Shown here one piece after another: positions 61,685-64,000 of a stretch of 64,000 nucleotides of DNA. The notes under the pieces are model-generated. The model saw only the letters and a program-made list of their open reading frames with translations, was not told the DNA's origin and ran no database searches. The stretch spans positions 310,001 to 374,000 of the forward strand of contig NZ_JABBHF010000004.1 in assembly GCF_012910715.1 (NCBI RefSeq), in the 5' to 3' direction. Source of the stretch: Flavivirga algicola. Lineage in GTDB: Bacteria > Bacteroidota > Bacteroidia > Flavobacteriales > Flavobacteriaceae. The translations under genes and the position numbers were made by a program. Position 1 is the stretch's first letter; each line of letters begins with the position of its first letter.

Positions 61685-63355
61685 ATGAAATATCTTACGG
61701 TATCATTCCTCTTTTTTTGTTTTGGACTAAATGAATTTAGTTCAGCTATTACCCATAGTCAGCAGATTGATAGTCTAAGCTATTATTACAAAATAGCCAA
61801 TAACCCAACAACAGATTCAAGTCTTATAAAAGCATACGCTTATTTTAAACAAAAAAAGAATGAAAGTATTAAATCTAATAATGCGTTATCTACTATCTAT
61901 TATTTAAGACAAATAGCTATTATACAGAACGAGTTAGGGGATTATTTTGGAAGTGAGATATCTGTTGTAGAGGCATTAAAATTGTTGGGATCTGTAAAAG
62001 ATTATAATAATGTAGGGGATAAAATAGGTTTGTACAATCAGCTAGGGCGAATTTATATGGAATTGTTAGATTATGAAGGTGCTATAAGGTATTATGATGA
62101 GGGGTTAAAAATTGCCAAACTTAAAAGTCATGTCAATATTATTCAGAATAATAAAGCATTGGTGTATATTCAAATGCAACAATATGAATTGGCCGAAAGT
62201 AACCTTTTAAAAGTTTATGAGAATAGCCTTTTACAGGACGATAAAAAACAACAGGCAAGAGCTTTGGACAATTTAGGCTTTGTTCAATCGAAACTAAATA
62301 AACCCGAAGGGCTAAATAAATTAAAGGAAGCATTAGAGCTAAGAATGGCAATAAATGATAATCCTGGACTCTATGCAAGCTACAAACATTTAGTTGAGGT
62401 TTATAAAGATGAAAATGACTTGAAATATGCTAGAGATTATGCTCATAAAGGCTATGAGGTAGCTAAGGTGATAAATAGTTCCTCGTTTATAAAAGATGCT
62501 CTGTTTCGTCTTATAGATTTAAATAAAGATAAGGATATTGTTGAGTATGTGAATATTGTTGATAGTATTTCATTGGCAAAACAAACGCAAGAGAATAAAT
62601 ATGCCAAAATGAAGTACGATTATACTGAAAAAGAAAAAGTTGCTAAAGAACAAGAACTGGCAAAAGAAAAAGAAAAAGGGTTAAAGATTCTCTATTTATC
62701 AATAGCAAGTTTTATTTCACTACTATCCATATTCTTGTACTTTATCCTAAAGTCCAAACATAGGAAAGACAATATCAAGAAAGTTTATACGGCCGAAACA
62801 CAGATGTCTAAAAAAGTACATGACGAACTGGCGAACGACATGTCTGATGTTATGAATTTTGTTGAAAATAATTTAGAAATGCCAGCAAAAAAGAAAACAG
62901 TATTATTGAACAATTTAGAAGACCTTTACATCCGTACGCGGGATATATCGACTGAAACTGCAAGTATCGATTTAGTCCATTTTTCAATAAGCCTTAAGCA
63001 TCTTTTAATGCAACACCATCGTAAAGGCACAAAGATTATTACTAATAATATAGATACTATAAATTGGCTTAAAGTCCCAGATCATAAAAAAATGGCTGTC
63101 TTTAGAAGCATTCAGGAACTGTTGGTTAATATGAAAAAACACAGTCAGGCCAAAGTGGTTAGTGTGGTGTTTAAGGAAGATCGCCGTAAAAAAGAGATTC
63201 TCTATTCAGATGATGGTATTGGTTTTTCAATAGTAGGTATTAAACTAAATGGATTGCAAAATGTGGAATCCCGTATTAATAGCATTGGAGGAAGTTTTAA
63301 CTTCATGACATCAAAAGGAAGTGGCTTTAAGGCCATATTAAAGTTTAATAGTTAA
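61685..63355 (+). CDS. TPR-containing sensor histidine kinase (HisKA_3-like, HPK7 type)
   Basis: The 556-residue protein starts with a signal peptide (residues 1-22, YLTVSFLFFCFGLNEFSSA), then a periplasmic helical region with tetratricopeptide-type repeats (about 60-300, for example ALVYIQMQQYELAESNLLKV). A coiled coil leads to one membrane helix (about 333-357), followed by the phosphoacceptor region with His379 in KKVHDELANDMSDV. The ATPase domain is at the C-terminus with QELLVNMKKHSQ (N box) and YSDDGIGFSIVG (G1), then a glycine-rich GSFNFMTSKGSGFKA. It pairs with the response regulator starting 10 bp downstream. The stimulus is unknown. Confidence 0.88.
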   Translation: MKYLTVSFLFFCFGLNEFSSAITHSQQIDSLSYYYKIANNPTTDSSLIKAYAYFKQKKNESIKSNNALSTIYYLRQIAIIQNELGDYFGSEISVVEALKLLGSVKDYNNVGDKIGLYNQLGRIYMELLDYEGAIRYYDEGLKIAKLKSHVNIIQNNKALVYIQMQQYELAESNLLKVYENSLLQDDKKQQARALDNLGFVQSKLNKPEGLNKLKEALELRMAINDNPGLYASYKHLVEVYKDENDLKYARDYAHKGYEVAKVINSSSFIKDALFRLIDLNKDKDIVEYVNIVDSISLAKQTQENKYAKMKYDYTEKEKVAKEQELAKEKEKGLKILYLSIASFISLLSIFLYFILKSKHRKDNIKKVYTAETQMSKKVHDELANDMSDVMNFVENNLEMPAKKKTVLLNNLEDLYIRTRDISTETASIDLVHFSISLKHLLMQHHRKGTKIITNNIDTINWLKVPDHKKMAVFRSIQELLVNMKKHSQAKVVSVVFKEDRRKKEILYSDDGIGFSIVGIKLNGLQNVESRINSIGGSFNFMTSKGSGFKAILKFNS

Positions 63356-63364
63356 TATGTCGAC

Positions 63365-64000
63365 ATGTTTCAAAAAGTTTTAATTGCCGAAGATCAGAAT
63401 TCAATTCATAAAGGGCTGGAAAATACGCTTAAAGAACTAAATGTTAGTGAAATAGTTACGGTACAATATTGTGACGATGCCCTTTTGAAAATAAAGGCCT
63501 CTTTAAATATGGGAAGCCCATTTGATCTCTTAATTACGGATTTGTCGTTTAAGGAAGACCACCGAGATAGAAGATTAACATCGGGAGAAGCCTTAATCAA
63601 AGCGATTAAACCCATCCAACCAGAATTAAATATTATCGTATTCTCGGTAGAACACCGTATAGGCAAAATAAAAAGTTTACTAGAAGAATCTAAAGTAAAC
63701 GCTTATGTTGAGAAAGGAAGAGAGGAATCTAAAGAAATTATTAAAGCGATCCATGCCGTGTTAAATGGAGAAGTCTATTATTCACATTATCTGGCCCAAT
63801 TACTTCGTAGTACAGATGATATTTCTCAAACAGATAAATATGATGAATTACTATTGCAATTACTGGCAAAAGGATTAAAAAGAGATCAAATAGCCTTATA
63901 CTTTGAAGAAAAGGATTTTCCAGCAAGGAGCTTAAGTAGTATTGAAAAACGTATTAATAAGCTCAAAGTACTTTTTGATGCCAATACCTCCGAACAGTTG
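63365..64000 (+). CDS. Response regulator, 3' end beyond the window
   Basis: The frame starts with ATG at 63365, 10 bp after the kinase stop, and runs open to the window end, giving 212 residues. The receiver domain has the acidic pocket AEDQNS (Glu9-Asp10), the phospho-acceptor Asp59 in LLITDLSF, and the conserved lysine in AYVEKGRE. After a linker (about 127-155) a helical segment, DELLLQLLAKGLKRDQIALY, looks like a LuxR-type DNA-binding start with SSIEKRINKLKVLF as the following helix. The C-terminus is cut by the window. It forms a two-component pair with the upstream kinase. Confidence 0.85.
   Translation, partial: MFQKVLIAEDQNSIHKGLENTLKELNVSEIVTVQYCDDALLKIKASLNMGSPFDLLITDLSFKEDHRDRRLTSGEALIKAIKPIQPELNIIVFSVEHRIGKIKSLLEESKVNAYVEKGREESKEIIKAIHAVLNGEVYYSHYLAQLLRSTDDISQTDKYDELLLQLLAKGLKRDQIALYFEEKDFPARSLSSIEKRINKLKVLFDANTSEQL

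Overview
The window looks like a chromosome segment of a marine member of the Flavobacteriaceae (Bacteroidota). The evidence is the low GC content, promoters of the TTTG / 19 nt / TAnnTTTG type (a perfect example precedes tig), few Shine-Dalgarno sites, a type IX secretion sorting tail on a 1010-residue secreted protein, PD40/OmpA proteins, a FolK-deoxynucleoside kinase fusion, and a GH117 anhydro-galactosidase typical of red-algal polysaccharide degraders. The species cannot be named from the sequence alone.

Positions 1-26.8 kb are mostly core genes. After the end of a small holin-like membrane gene come tig, clpP and clpX, each pair separated or closed by clear hairpin terminators. Two tandem OmpA/PD40 paralogues, a GH3-family protein, DUF2797, a LysE exporter, rpsU, a large AsmA-like protein, a queuosine-precursor transporter, a GIY-YIG nuclease between inverted small repeats, and folK-dNK follow. 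A minus-strand run of poorly known genes (16.8-21.3 kb), the GH117 lipoprotein, an SPOUT RNA methylase, mutS, and tRNA-Gly(GCC) and tRNA-Leu(UAA) close this part.

Positions 27-33.6 kb carry a zinc-peptidase-like lipoprotein with a small overlapping partner, a 1010-residue secreted beta-helix protein with two near-identical 138-residue modules, and an outer-membrane barrel protein.

Positions 33.6-49.8 kb form a surface polysaccharide locus. It starts with a broken gmd/fcl remnant, then a flippase, a polymerase-like protein, four GT4 glycosyltransferases, an acetyltransferase, a nucleotidyltransferase/P-loop kinase protein and an APH-like kinase. It continues with a GT26 transferase, a WecA-type initiating transferase, a Wza-like export lipoprotein and a Wzc tyrosine kinase. 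Together these would start, extend, flip, polymerise and export a glycan. A periplasmic GH2 enzyme follows.

Positions 52.3-64 kb are accessory. An IS110-family element has 10-bp inverted ends and a 210-nt upstream non-coding region where a bridge RNA is expected. It is followed by a tight five-gene operon: a caspase-like protease, a 489-residue protein of unknown fold, an MBL-fold hydrolase, a membrane-inserted amidohydrolase and a four-helix membrane protein. I could not match this combination to a named system, and it is the best candidate for an undescribed conflict or stress system. Beyond it lie a membrane-anchored DNA-binding-like protein transcribed divergently from a small lipoprotein, a TPR histidine kinase and a response regulator. 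Between them are an array of four TGTCAA/TTGACA half-sites and a structured leader.
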